Shown here: positions 38,701 to 50,544 of the stretch, one piece after another
Layout of the letters: the number at the start of each line of letters is the position of its first letter
How positions within the stretch are numbered: position 1 is the stretch's first letter
Notes under the pieces: generated by a model
The model's database searches: none
Told to the model about the DNA's origin: nothing
The model's input: only the letters and a program-made list of their open reading frames with translations
Translations under genes and position numbers: made by a program
Origin: Affinundibacterium nitidum
GTDB taxonomy: Bacteria; Pseudomonadota; Gammaproteobacteria; Burkholderiales; Burkholderiaceae_D
Length of the DNA: 64,000 bases
Direction of reading: 5' to 3'
Assembly (NCBI RefSeq): GCF_014284155.1
Contig: NZ_JACOFZ010000004.1
Coordinates: 1-64,000, forward strand

Positions 38701-39360
38701 ATGCCAGTTTCCATTTCTCAATATTGGGCGCAGCTAGACGAATTAGGTCGAGCTGTCGCCTTTGTGTTGATTTTGATGTCTCTTGTCAGTTGGTTCACTA
38801 TTTTTGCTAAGTCTTGGGTGTTCTGGCGTATTCGTCGCAGCGCACCAGAGATCGGTCGGTTTTGGGAGGCGCCAACAATGGAGGACGCCTTGATGATCCT
38901 CGACGTCGTCGATCTTGAAAATGTGTATGTGCCACTCGCAAAAAGAGGTGCAGAGGCCGCATCAGCGCAAAATCGAGTAACAACGATGATGGCAAAAACC
39001 GATCCATCTGATGTATTGACTCGAGTCTTGCGCCAAGAATTGAATCGGGTGACAGTACGTTTAGAATCTGGTTTGACACTATTGGCGTCGATCGGTGCTA
39101 CGGCTCCTTTTGTGGGGTTGCTCGGTACGGTTTGGGGTATTTATCATGCCTTGACCGCTGTTTCCGGTAGCACTGCGATTCAAATCGATTTGATCGCTGG
39201 CCCAGTTGGGGAAGCTTTGGTCATGACTGGCTTAGGTTTGCTGGTGGCCATTCCTGCGGTATTGGCATACAACGCATTTAATCGCGTTAATCGCATTACC
39301 TTTGCTGAGCTAGACGGCTTCGCTTTTGATTTGCATGCGCACTTGAGCAAAACCGCCTGA
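38701..39360 (+). CDS. exbB: ExbB/TolQ-type proton channel protein
   Basis: 219 residues from ATG 38701. It has a first transmembrane helix at ~20-40 (AVAFVLILMSLVSWFTIF), a cytoplasmic loop, and two further helices with the MotA/TolQ/ExbB signature (LLASIGATAPFVGLLGTVWGIYHAL and GEALVMTGLGLLVAIPAVLAYN). With ExbD it forms the inner-membrane motor energising TonB or TolA. It is eight nt upstream of exbD. No tonB or tolA gene is in the window, so the assignment to the Ton or the Tol system remains open. Confidence 0.9.
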   Translation: MPVSISQYWAQLDELGRAVAFVLILMSLVSWFTIFAKSWVFWRIRRSAPEIGRFWEAPTMEDALMILDVVDLENVYVPLAKRGAEAASAQNRVTTMMAKTDPSDVLTRVLRQELNRVTVRLESGLTLLASIGATAPFVGLLGTVWGIYHALTAVSGSTAIQIDLIAGPVGEALVMTGLGLLVAIPAVLAYNAFNRVNRITFAELDGFAFDLHAHLSKTA

Positions 39361-39368
39361 GGAATGCT

Positions 39369-39836
39369 ATGGCTTTTGGACAGTTTAACGGATTAGGTGG
39401 GCGTTCAGGTAAGCCAATGAACGCCATGTCAGATATCAATGTGACACCAATGGTTGACGTCATGTTGGTGCTTTTGGTGATTTTCATTATTGCAGCGCCT
39501 TTGCTCAATCATGCCGTCAAACTAGACCTTCCCAAGGCCAACGCAGAGGTTTTAGTGAAACAAGCGAATATGGTGAGCATTTCATTCGCCGCCGATGGCA
39601 AAGTGTATTGGGATGCGGATTTACTCGATCTAAAAGGTGTTGAAGAACGTTTGGCGGTAGCATCGAAGCTTCCAGTCCAACCCGAGATCGTGTTGCGTGC
39701 CGATAAAGATACACGTTTTGAAATCATTGCCAAAGTAATGGCTAGTGCGCAAACACTTGGACTCACCAAGGTCGGTTTTGCGACGTCGCCAGAGGCACCA
39801 AGTGCCCCTGTTAAACAAGGATCTGCAAAGCCTTAG
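39369..39836 (+). CDS. exbD: ExbD/TolR-type motor protein
   Basis: 155 residues. It has a short cytoplasmic N terminus, one transmembrane helix with the essential Asp (NVTPMVDVMLVLLVIFIIAAP), and a periplasmic ExbD/TolR domain (ISFAADGKVYWD, VLRADKDTRFEIIAKVMASAQ). It forms the proton-conducting complex with the preceding ExbB. It is followed by a 358-nt gap before leuS, so it probably ends the bamE-dapB-exbBD unit. Confidence 0.92.
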   Translation: MAFGQFNGLGGRSGKPMNAMSDINVTPMVDVMLVLLVIFIIAAPLLNHAVKLDLPKANAEVLVKQANMVSISFAADGKVYWDADLLDLKGVEERLAVASKLPVQPEIVLRADKDTRFEIIAKVMASAQTLGLTKVGFATSPEAPSAPVKQGSAKP

Positions 39837-42822
<2,986 letters not shown>

Positions 42823-42896
42823 TGTTGAGTCTTTCTTCTGCTTGCATTCGGGAAGAAAGATTTGAATTATTCAAGTGTAGAAGATTGAAAGCCTCC

Positions 42897-43409
42897 ATGA
42901 GCATGAATCGGTACGTAAAATTTTTTAGCTGTGTAGTGATCGCGGTGACTCTCTCTGCATGCGGCTTTGCATTGCGCGGTGCAGTCAATTTGCCGTTTCA
43001 GAGTATCTATGTGGGTTTGCCAGATAGTTCAGCTTTGGGTGGTGAGTTGAAGCGCCATTTGCGTGCTAACGGTAAGACTGAAGTCACTTCACAAGCGACT
43101 ACCGCAGAAGTCGTGCTCGATGTGTTGGGTGAAACGCGCGAAAAAACGATCTTGTCTTTGAATAGTCAAGGTCGCGTGCGTGAATTTAATCTTACTTACA
43201 ATCTCAAATTTCGTTTGCGTGATAAAGCAGGACGCGAGGTGTTAGCACCCACAACGATTAGTTTAAAGCGCAATTTGAGCTTTAAAGAAAACGAAGTATT
43301 GGCAAAAGAAGCGGAAGAAACATTGTTGTACCGTGATATGCAGTCTGAATTGGTGCAGCAGATTATGCGCCGATTGGCTGTGGTCAAGATGGACACTCCA
43401 TCGACTTAA
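42897..43409 (+). CDS. lptE: LPS-assembly lipoprotein LptE
   Basis: 170 residues from ATG 42897; the longer frame from 42819 overlaps leuS and lacks a signal peptide start. It has a lipoprotein signal with lipobox LSAC followed by GFALRGAVNLPFQSIYVG, typical of LptE/RlpB. The body contains TYNLKFRLRDKAG and RDMQSELVQQIMRRL. It plugs and supports LptD in delivering LPS to the outer leaflet. It sits between leuS and holA, the classical arrangement. A start two codons later (42903) is also possible. Confidence 0.92.
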   Translation: MSMNRYVKFFSCVVIAVTLSACGFALRGAVNLPFQSIYVGLPDSSALGGELKRHLRANGKTEVTSQATTAEVVLDVLGETREKTILSLNSQGRVREFNLTYNLKFRLRDKAGREVLAPTTISLKRNLSFKENEVLAKEAEETLLYRDMQSELVQQIMRRLAVVKMDTPST

Positions 43410-43423
43410 TCGGAAAACTCATT

Positions 43424-44443
43424 ATGCAACTGCGCTACGATGCGATTGATGCTCATCTCGCCAAAGGTTTGGCGGCGATGTATGTCATCTCCAGCGACGA
43501 GCATTTGCTAGTGCAGGAAACGGCGGACAAGATTCGTAAGGCAGCACGTGCGCAAGATTTCCTAGAGCGTGAAGTCCTTACGGTTGAACGTTATTTCAAA
43601 TGGGGCGAATTGCTCGCCGCAAATCAATCTCAATCTCTGTTTGGCGATAAAAAATTTATCGATCTGCGGATGCCGACAGGTAAGCCAGGCAAGGATGGCA
43701 GTGCCGCGCTTCAAGAATACGTGCGCGATCTGTCGCCTGATAACATCACGCTGATTACCCTCCCAAAACTCGATTGGGCAACACAAAAAGCGTCATGGGT
43801 CAGTATGTTGCAGCAAGCTGCGGTGTATATTGATATTCCCTTGATTGAGCGAGCTGCTTTGCCGAATTGGATAGGCCAACGTTTGAGTGCCCAAGGGCAG
43901 AGCGCTGATCGCCAAAGTTTGGAGTTTATTGCTGATCGAGTTGAAGGCAACTTACTCGCAGCACATCAAGAAATTCAAAAGCTTGGGCTCTTGCATCCGC
44001 AAGGTAAACTGAGTTTTGAAGTGATACACGATGCTGTGTTGAACGTGGCGCGTTATGACGTATTCAAACTCAATGAAGCGATGTTGGTCGGTGATGTAGC
44101 GCGTTTAGTCAGAATGTTAGAAGGTCTGAAAGGCGAGGGCGAAGCATTGCCTTTAGTCTTGTGGGCGATGGCCGAAGAATTGCGCACGCTTCTCAAATTA
44201 AAATCTGGCGTCGCACAAGGACGCCCCTTAGGTGCACTCTTGAAAGAGTATCGCATCTGGGGACCAAGAGAAAAACTCATGGAACCCGCATTACGTCGTG
44301 TCAGCCTCGCGACTCTGCAAGCAGCCCTACAAGACGCTGCACAAATCGACAAAATGGTAAAAGGCTTGCGCGCTCCTAAGTTCGCCGGCGACGCTTGGGA
44401 TGCTTTACTGCACCTCGGTTTGCGAGTTGCTAAAGCAAATTGA
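43424..44443 (+). CDS. holA: DNA polymerase III subunit delta
   Basis: 339 residues of the HolA family. The N terminus (MYVISSDEHLLVQETADKIRK) corresponds to the clamp-binding, AAA+-like domain, and DNITLITLPKLDWATQKASW, IADRVEGNLLAAHQEIQKL and the C-terminal collar-like helical domain follow. It opens the beta sliding clamp in the clamp loader. It lies 14 nt after lptE, which is typical. A 171-nt non-coding gap follows before proA. Confidence 0.93.
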   Translation: MQLRYDAIDAHLAKGLAAMYVISSDEHLLVQETADKIRKAARAQDFLEREVLTVERYFKWGELLAANQSQSLFGDKKFIDLRMPTGKPGKDGSAALQEYVRDLSPDNITLITLPKLDWATQKASWVSMLQQAAVYIDIPLIERAALPNWIGQRLSAQGQSADRQSLEFIADRVEGNLLAAHQEIQKLGLLHPQGKLSFEVIHDAVLNVARYDVFKLNEAMLVGDVARLVRMLEGLKGEGEALPLVLWAMAEELRTLLKLKSGVAQGRPLGALLKEYRIWGPREKLMEPALRRVSLATLQAALQDAAQIDKMVKGLRAPKFAGDAWDALLHLGLRVAKAN

Positions 44444-44614
44444 CGGCACGCTAAGTCGCTTAATTAGGCGCAGCGCGTAGTTGTTCAAATTTGGCATGTC
44501 GACGATGAGCTGGCAAGGCATTCTAAGTACCTAGCACAACATCCCAGTGAGGCAATTTTGCGAAGCATAGCGACAGTGGGTCGTTTAAACAAATAGATTA
44601 AAAGTGTTCTAAAC

Positions 44615-45901
44615 ATGAGCTCTGAAAGAAATACCGGCGATATCGCCACCTATATCCAAACCTTAGGCCAGCAAGCGCGTGCTGCTTCGCGTGCCATGGC
44701 CAAAGCGGATACCGGGACCAAAAATAAAGCTTTGTTGGCGATTGCCGAAGCGATTCGCCGTGATGCTGCAGCATTACGAGCGGCGAATGAATTGGACCTG
44801 ACTGCCGCACGAGAAGCTGGCATGGAAGCCGCGATGCTTGATCGTTTGGCTCTCAGTGATAAAGCGATTGCGACCATGGCAGAGGGCTTGGAGCAGATCG
44901 CAAGATTGCCAGATCCTATTGGCGAAATCTCGAATATGAAATTTCGCCCTTCGGGAATTCAAGTCGGGCAAATGCGGGTGCCGCTTGGCGTGATTGGTAT
45001 CATTTACGAAGCCCGTCCTAATGTCACAGTGGACGCAGCAGGTCTGTGTATCAAGAGTGGCAATGCGACGATACTACGTGGTGGTTCAGAAGCGATTCAT
45101 TGCAACCGTGCTCTGGCCTTGTTGGTCAAAGAGGGTTTGATCGCAGCGGGTTTGCCCGAACAAGCGGTGCAAGTGGTCGATACGACAGACCGCGCCGCAG
45201 TGGGCGCCTTGATTACGATGCCAGAATATGTAGACGTGATTGTGCCTCGCGGTGGTAAAGGCTTGATCGAGCGTTTGATGCGCGAAGCGACAGTGCCGAT
45301 GATCAAGCATCTCGACGGCATCTGCCACGTGTATATCGATGATAGAGCTGACCTCGAAAAAGCGATAGCAATAGGCTTTAACGCCAAATGCCATCGCTAT
45401 GGCACCTGCAATACGATGGAAACGCTACTCGTGGCAGAGCGTATTGCTGATCAAGTATTGCCTTTATTGGCAGTCGAATATCTCAAAGAAAAAGTCCAAT
45501 TGCGTTGCGATTCAACCGCCCATGCGATTCTGCATGGCTATCCGTATCTAGCGAAAGCAGATGCAAGCGATTGGACCACGGAATACCTTGCACCGATCTT
45601 GGCAGTGAAAGTGGTCACCGATATGGATGAGGCGATTGCCCATATCAATACCTATTCGTCCAAACATACAGAAGCGATCATCACTGAAGACTATAGCCGT
45701 GCCTTGGCATTCTTACGTGAAGTTGACTCAGCATCGGTCATGGTCAACGCCTCGACCCGCTTTGCCGATGGCTTTGAATATGGCCTCGGTGCAGAGATTG
45801 GCATTTCTAATGATAAACTGCACGCACGTGGCCCAGTTGGCCTAGAAGGCTTAACTTCGCTGAAATATGTGGTGTTTGGGCATGGCGAGGTAAGAAAGTA
45901 A
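44615..45901 (+). CDS. proA: Glutamate-5-semialdehyde dehydrogenase (gamma-glutamyl phosphate reductase)
   Basis: 428 residues, full length. An aldehyde-dehydrogenase-fold enzyme with [19 protein letters not shown], the glycine-rich [30 protein letters not shown] and the catalytic Cys in [15 protein letters not shown], ending [19 protein letters not shown]. It reduces gamma-glutamyl phosphate to glutamate semialdehyde in proline synthesis. It follows holA as in other Burkholderiales; proB is not in the window. Confidence 0.97.
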   Translation: MSSERNTGDIATYIQTLGQQARAASRAMAKADTGTKNKALLAIAEAIRRDAAALRAANELDLTAAREAGMEAAMLDRLALSDKAIATMAEGLEQIARLPDPIGEISNMKFRPSGIQVGQMRVPLGVIGIIYEARPNVTVDAAGLCIKSGNATILRGGSEAIHCNRALALLVKEGLIAAGLPEQAVQVVDTTDRAAVGALITMPEYVDVIVPRGGKGLIERLMREATVPMIKHLDGICHVYIDDRADLEKAIAIGFNAKCHRYGTCNTMETLLVAERIADQVLPLLAVEYLKEKVQLRCDSTAHAILHGYPYLAKADASDWTTEYLAPILAVKVVTDMDEAIAHINTYSSKHTEAIITEDYSRALAFLREVDSASVMVNASTRFADGFEYGLGAEIGISNDKLHARGPVGLEGLTSLKYVVFGHGEVRK

Positions 45902-45942
45902 TCATCAAATCCATCTGAGAGCGCAATCGCTCAAAAGAAAGA

Positions 45943-46374
45943 ATGAATATGTATTTGTACATTAAAGCGTTTCACATTGTGTTTATTGCCTCTTGGTTTG
46001 CAGGCTTGTTCTATTTGCCACGTATCTTCGTGAACTTGGCGATGGAGACCCAAAGCGCTAGCACTGAACGTTTGTTGTTGATGGCGCGTAAGTTATATCG
46101 TTTTATGACTATATTGACCATTCCAGCTATAGGTTTAGGCGTGTGGATGTGGATGGGCTATGGAGTAGGTCGTGGCCCAGGCAGTGGTTGGATGCATGCG
46201 AAGTTAGCGATTGTGATCTTACTGATTGGCTATCACCATGCCTGTGGCAGCATTCTGAAAAAATTTGAAAAAGGGCATAATAAACGTAGCCATGTTTGGT
46301 TCCGTTGGTTTAATGAAGTGCCGGTGGTGTTGATGATAATCGCTGTGATTTTGGTGGTCGTTAAACCATTTTAA
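45943..46374 (+). CDS. hemJ: Protoporphyrinogen oxidase HemJ (UPF0093/CopD-like membrane protein)
   Basis: 143 residues with four predicted transmembrane helices. The conserved HemJ features are His11 in KAFHIVFIASWFAGLFYLPRI and Lys87 in MHAKLAIVILL, which in the family are needed for function with heme. It oxidises protoporphyrinogen IX to protoporphyrin IX in the membrane, just before ferrochelatase (hemH, also in this window). It is 41 nt after proA on the same strand. A general CopD-like annotation is the alternative, but the motif match to HemJ is good. Confidence 0.87.
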   Translation: MNMYLYIKAFHIVFIASWFAGLFYLPRIFVNLAMETQSASTERLLLMARKLYRFMTILTIPAIGLGVWMWMGYGVGRGPGSGWMHAKLAIVILLIGYHHACGSILKKFEKGHNKRSHVWFRWFNEVPVVLMIIAVILVVVKPF

Positions 46375-46529
46375 GCTTCGACGATATAGGTGCAGATGCT
46401 AGCCACTACTGTGTTTATAGATGTAGCGTTGAGTTGTAAATAGAAGGTAGAGAAGTTGTAAAGATGAAGTCCCCTGCGTGCGATGCGTGCGTAGGGTTTT
46501 TAAAAACCATGACGGAAAAAAGGTCCCCC

Positions 46530-47750
46530 ATGAAAACACGTTATTCCTATTTTTGCCCATGCCCACGTGGCTTGGAAACTGCACTAGCAGAAGAGCTCGC
46601 TGAAATTGCCGCGCTCAAAAACTCTAAAACCATCCATGTGCACACCCAAGTGCCCGGTGGTGTTCACTTCTCGGGTGAACTGAATGACGCCTATCGTGTC
46701 AATCTTCACTCTCGTATTGCTTCGCGTGTGTTGTTACGTATGGCGCACGGCGGCTATTCGAACGAAAACGACATTTACGATCTCACGCTAGAGCAACCTT
46801 GGGAAGATTGGTTTGGCTACCATCACACGATTCGTGTCGATGTCACCGCAGTGAAATCACCACTCAAGAGCTTAGAATTCACCACATTAAAAATTAAGGA
46901 TGCGATCTGCGATCGTTTCCGTGACCAGTTTACGCAGCGTCCTTCGGTTGATACGAAACAGCCTGATATGCGCATCGTTGGTTTCCTTGACGCGCATAAC
47001 TATACAGTTTACCTCGACACCTCTGGCGAAGCCTTGTTCAAACGCGGCTGGCGCTTAGAAACTGGTGACGCGCCATTGCGTGAAAACCTTGCTGCAGGCT
47101 TATTGCGTACCGCAGGCTGGAAGCCGGGCGTGCCTTTGTTTGACCCCATGTGCGGTTCAGGCACCATCTTGATTGAAGCAGCGCAGATGTTAGCCGGCAT
47201 TCCACCTGGCATGCGCCGTGAATTCGCTTTCGAAAAATTCGCTGCGTTCAATGAAGAAGAGTGGCAAGACATCAAAAACGCGATTCGCATGAATCCATTG
47301 CCGAGCGAGCCAAGCATTTTCGGTAGCGATATTTCCGGTGACATGGTCAGCATGACCCGCAACAATTTGAACAAAGCAGGCATCAAATTTGAAGTGCCGC
47401 TGAAACAAATTGAAGCACAGGAAATCAAAGCGCCGACCGAGCAAGCGGGTATTTTGCTGACCAATCCTCCTTACGGCGAACGTATCGGCGTGCGTGGTGA
47501 TCAAAGTTTCGAACCAGACGATTTGGCACGTGAATTCTTCGCCGCATTCAGCGCCACCTTGAAGCAACGTTTCGCCGGCTGGAGCGTTTTCTTGTTCACC
47601 GCGGATTTGGGGTTACCGAAACTATTGCGTCTCAAAGAATCGCGTAAAACACCATTCTTTAATGGCGCACTCGAATGTCGACTGTTCCGTTTTGATATGG
47701 TGGCAGGATTTAATCGCCGTGAGGCGGCTAAGCCGAAGGATGCTGAGTAA
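46530..47750 (+). CDS. THUMP-domain class I rRNA methyltransferase (RlmL/YpsC-like)
   Basis: 406 residues from ATG 46530, which has AAAAAAGG about 6 nt upstream; earlier in-frame starts at 46464 and 46509 are less likely. An N-terminal THUMP region (~50-165) precedes a UPF0020 methyltransferase domain with the SAM motif FDPMCGSGTILIEAA, the acidic GSDISGDMV and the catalytic LLTNPPYGERIG. It should form N2-methylguanosine in 23S rRNA, as the N-terminal half of E. coli RlmL does; it lacks the C-terminal RlmK half. The exact base modified is inferred. Confidence 0.87.
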   Translation: MKTRYSYFCPCPRGLETALAEELAEIAALKNSKTIHVHTQVPGGVHFSGELNDAYRVNLHSRIASRVLLRMAHGGYSNENDIYDLTLEQPWEDWFGYHHTIRVDVTAVKSPLKSLEFTTLKIKDAICDRFRDQFTQRPSVDTKQPDMRIVGFLDAHNYTVYLDTSGEALFKRGWRLETGDAPLRENLAAGLLRTAGWKPGVPLFDPMCGSGTILIEAAQMLAGIPPGMRREFAFEKFAAFNEEEWQDIKNAIRMNPLPSEPSIFGSDISGDMVSMTRNNLNKAGIKFEVPLKQIEAQEIKAPTEQAGILLTNPPYGERIGVRGDQSFEPDDLAREFFAAFSATLKQRFAGWSVFLFTADLGLPKLLRLKESRKTPFFNGALECRLFRFDMVAGFNRREAAKPKDAE

Positions 47751-47803
47751 GCGGCTATTTGCTGAGCATTTGTGTTGGGATATTGAAAATTAGGGAGATG
47801 TTA

Positions 47804-48535
47804 ATGCGTGTGTTTTTAGTTTTTTTGGCTTTGTTTTGCTCGATGAATGTGGCTCCTGCACAAGAGTTGGGGAAAGATTCTCGCTTGTTGATTGCTGGTA
47901 CATCAAGTTTGAAGTTTAAGAATGACCGCGCAGTCGCTTGGTTTAGTATTACTGAAGAAGGTAAGGACAAAGAGGTCGCCGCTTCAGCCGTGAACAAAAG
48001 GGCGAAACTCATCCTCGATCAATTAAAAACCAATTACCAAGAAGTAGAAGTCACGACTTCATCTTATTCGGTGGAGTCGATCGAGGAAGAAGTGGAAACC
48101 CAAATTTCACCGACGAAGAAGACTTTGAAAAGTCAAAGAATTGGCTGGCGTGTAAGACAAAGCGTGAGCATGCGGACCACGGCCTTGGATACCCTACCCA
48201 AACTCATCAGTGAATTTCAACAGAAAATGGAGTTAGATAGTTTGGGCTTTGAGCTTTCAGAGGCAGCACAGAAGCGGGCTGAGAAAGATCGCCTCGATGC
48301 TGCTTATCAGAATTTGTTTGAACGTATGAATGTCGTAGCTCAAATCATGGGGAAAAAGTCAGCAGACTTCCTTATCGATTCGATCGACTTTGATGGTATC
48401 GAAAGCCGTAGTGGCCGCTATCAAACCGTTACAGTCAGCGCATCAAGTGTTCGAAGGAAGGGCTTCGAACCAAGCTTCGAACCTGGAACAACCAATGTTG
48501 AAGCTCGTGTCGAAGCGCGGGTGAGAATGAAGTAA
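47804..48535 (+). CDS. SIMPL-domain periplasmic protein
   Basis: 243 residues from ATG 47804, with GGGAG upstream. It has a signal peptide (FLVFLALFCSMNVAPAQ) and a SIMPL/DUF541 (BP26-like) domain: GTSSLKFKNDRAVAWFSITEEGKD, KLILDQLKTNYQEVEVTTSSYSV, the RVRQSVSMRTT segment, and a C-terminal VTVSASS. SIMPL proteins of this kind are secreted or periplasmic and form channel-like oligomers; their function is mostly unknown. An extended loop (VESIEEEVETQISPTKKT) is noticeable. A terminator follows. Confidence 0.82.
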   Translation: MRVFLVFLALFCSMNVAPAQELGKDSRLLIAGTSSLKFKNDRAVAWFSITEEGKDKEVAASAVNKRAKLILDQLKTNYQEVEVTTSSYSVESIEEEVETQISPTKKTLKSQRIGWRVRQSVSMRTTALDTLPKLISEFQQKMELDSLGFELSEAAQKRAEKDRLDAAYQNLFERMNVVAQIMGKKSADFLIDSIDFDGIESRSGRYQTVTVSASSVRRKGFEPSFEPGTTNVEARVEARVRMK

Positions 48536-48544
48536 TCAGCCTGA

Positions 48545-48571
48545 AGCCTCGTTTGATACGGGGCTTTTTTT
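48545..48571 (+). terminator. Rho-independent terminator after the SIMPL gene
   Basis: AGCCTCGT (48545-48552) pairs with ACGGGGCT (48558-48565), with one G-T pair and a 5-nt loop, followed by a run of seven T. Confidence 0.85.
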
Positions 48572-48692
48572 CATTTTCTGGTATTGGTATTTGCAAAATG
48601 AAAATTCAAATCGAGCTTGTTGTGCTTCGACGATCTGCATTCTCAGTCGGGCAAGCATTGTCGTTTTCACGTATCCTTATGTTTTTCTTTGA

Positions 48693-48721
48693 ATCAATAT
48701 TCTTAATTCTGAATATTTGAT
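48693..48721. promoter_or_regulatory. Imperfect inverted repeat upstream of gabD
   Basis: ATCAATATTC (48693-48702) and GAATATTTGAT (48711-48721) form an inverted repeat interrupted by one extra T, ending 28 nt before the gabD ATG. It could be an operator; no matching regulator gene is adjacent. Confidence 0.3.
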
Positions 48722-48748
48722 TAACATGCCTTCGAATCCTCGTCAGTT

Positions 48749-50218
48749 ATGTCTCAATATACTCGCCCCCAACTCAAAGACCCATCATTGATCGCCTATC
48801 ATGCACTCATTGCTAATCAATGGGTTGAAAGTGCGTCGCGTTTCGCCGTTTTTAATCCTTCGACTGGTGCCTTGATCGCTGAAGTTGCTAACCTTGATAC
48901 TACACATGCGCAAGATGCTATTGCCGCGGCTCAGGACGCTCTACCAACTTGGTCGGCACTAACAGGAAAAGAACGTGCCACAGTTCTGCGCAAATGGTTT
49001 GATTTGATCGTTGCCAATGCAGACGACTTGGCCGCAATCATGACGGCAGAGCAGGGCAAGCCTTTGGCTGAAGCGAAGGGTGAAGTCTTGTATGGTGCGA
49101 GTTTTGTTGAGTGGTTTGCTGAAGAAGCGAAGCGTGTATCTGGCGACGTGTTGGCATCGACTTGGGTCGACAAACGCACCTTGGTGTTGAAACAACCGAT
49201 TGGTGTTTGTGCGGCGATTACACCTTGGAATTTTCCGTTGGCGATGATTACGCGAAAAGTAGCACCGGCCTTAGCGGCGGGCTGCACTATCGTGATTAAG
49301 CCAGCTGAACAAACCCCCTTATCTGCATTAGCTTTGGCAGAATTGGCGATGCGCGCTGGCATGCCAGCAGGAGTGTTGAATGTGATCACAGGCGATGCTG
49401 AACAGTCAATTGTATTGGGGCGAGTCTTGTGCGGAAGTTCAGTGGTGCGCCATTTATCCTTTACAGGCTCGACGCCAGTGGGTCGTATCTTGATGCAGCA
49501 AAGTGCCCCAACTTTGAAGAAGTTAGCCCTAGAGCTTGGCGGCCATGCCCCATTTATCGTGTTTGACGATGCTGATGTCGATGCCGCAGTTGAAGGTGCG
49601 TTGCAATCTAAGTTCCGTAATGCAGGCCAAACTTGCGTCTGTACTAATCGCTTCTATGTGCATGAATCGATTTATGAACAATTCTTAGCAAAGTTTGCCG
49701 TCGCCATCAAGAAAGTGGTGGTTGGGGATGGTACTCAGCCAGGTGTGCGTCAAGGACCATTGATTGACCAACAAGCGATTGCGAAAGTGAAAGCGCATGT
49801 TGGCGACGCGATCGAACGTGGAGCCCGACTCATTTCTGGCGGCAAAGCTCACGAAAAAGGTGGTTTATTTTTTGAACCAACGATTGTTGCTGATGTCCAT
49901 CATGAGATGCTGGTAATGCGTGAAGAGACCTTCGGACCTCTTGCTGCAGTGATGGCGTTTAAATCGGAAGAAGAGGTCATTGCTGCCGCAAATGATACTG
50001 ATTTCGGGCTTGCTGCGTATTTCTACGCGCGTGACATCGGTCGTGTATGGCGCGTTGCTGAAAAGCTGGAATACGGTATGGTTGGCGTGAATACGGGTTT
50101 GATTGCCAATGAAGTGACGCCATTTGGTGGAGTGAAGCAATCTGGGCTGGGACGTGAAGGTTCTAAGTATGGGATGGATGAATATTTAGAACAAAAATAC
50201 GTCTGCCTCGGGCTTTAA
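48749..50218 (+). CDS. gabD: NAD(P)-dependent succinate-semialdehyde dehydrogenase
   Basis: 489 residues, full length. Aldehyde dehydrogenase with TPWNFPLAMITRKVAPALAAG, cofactor-site FTGSTPVGRILM, the general base Glu in LALELGGHAPFIVFDDAD, the catalytic Cys in RNAGQTCVC, and ending PFGGVKQSGLGREGSKYGMDEYLEQKYVC. These motifs fit the GabD subgroup, which oxidises succinate semialdehyde to succinate in GABA degradation. No gabT lies beside it. The last bases overlap the outer end of a repeat element. Confidence 0.92.
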   Translation: MSQYTRPQLKDPSLIAYHALIANQWVESASRFAVFNPSTGALIAEVANLDTTHAQDAIAAAQDALPTWSALTGKERATVLRKWFDLIVANADDLAAIMTAEQGKPLAEAKGEVLYGASFVEWFAEEAKRVSGDVLASTWVDKRTLVLKQPIGVCAAITPWNFPLAMITRKVAPALAAGCTIVIKPAEQTPLSALALAELAMRAGMPAGVLNVITGDAEQSIVLGRVLCGSSVVRHLSFTGSTPVGRILMQQSAPTLKKLALELGGHAPFIVFDDADVDAAVEGALQSKFRNAGQTCVCTNRFYVHESIYEQFLAKFAVAIKKVVVGDGTQPGVRQGPLIDQQAIAKVKAHVGDAIERGARLISGGKAHEKGGLFFEPTIVADVHHEMLVMREETFGPLAAVMAFKSEEEVIAAANDTDFGLAAYFYARDIGRVWRVAEKLEYGMVGVNTGLIANEVTPFGGVKQSGLGREGSKYGMDEYLEQKYVCLGL

Positions 50219-50314
50219 ATTCAATTCTAGGGCGCATTACTGCGTTGCAAATGCTCGCAATACTCTTGTATTGCTGTGCTTTGCGCCTTGTACTGCATCC
50301 CCATAATTGAATTT
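50217..50314. repeat. MITE-like palindromic intergenic repeat, copy 1
   Basis: The 85-nt core (50230-50314) begins GGGCGCATTACTGCGTTGCA and contains the perfect hairpin GCAATAC-TCTT-GTATTGC. The whole is flanked by 10-bp terminal inverted repeats, AAATTCAATT (50217-50226) and AATTGAATTT (50305-50314). The left terminus overlaps the gabD stop codon. It is non-coding. Confidence 0.85.
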
Positions 50315-50336
50315 AATGGTGGTGGTTGAGTGTGGT

Positions 50337-50421
50337 GGGCGCATTACTGCGTTGCAAAATGCTCGCAATACTCTTGTATTGCTGCACTTTGTGCCTTGTA
50401 CTTCATCCCTATAATTGAATT
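50337..50421. repeat. Same intergenic repeat, copy 2
   Basis: An 85-nt near-identical copy of the core of copy 1, with the same GCAATAC-TCTT-GTATTGC hairpin and ending ATAATTGAATT. It differs by a one-base insertion and a few substitutions. It is in the same orientation and 22 nt after copy 1. Confidence 0.85.
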
Positions 50422-50441
50422 GAAAGTGTGCAGGTGTTTTA

Positions 50442-50490
50442 GGGCGCATTGCTACGGGCGTCGCCTTGTACTGTATCTTTGTAATTGATC
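50442..50490. repeat. Same intergenic repeat, copy 3, internally deleted
   Basis: It begins GGGCGCATTGCT and ends CGCCTTGTACTGTATC...GTAATTGATC, matching both ends of copies 1 and 2 but missing the central hairpin region. Confidence 0.65.
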
Positions 50491-50544
50491 TAGCGATCAA
50501 GTTTTTTGTCATTGTTTGTTATCTCGCGTTTTTGAAAGTTGCAC

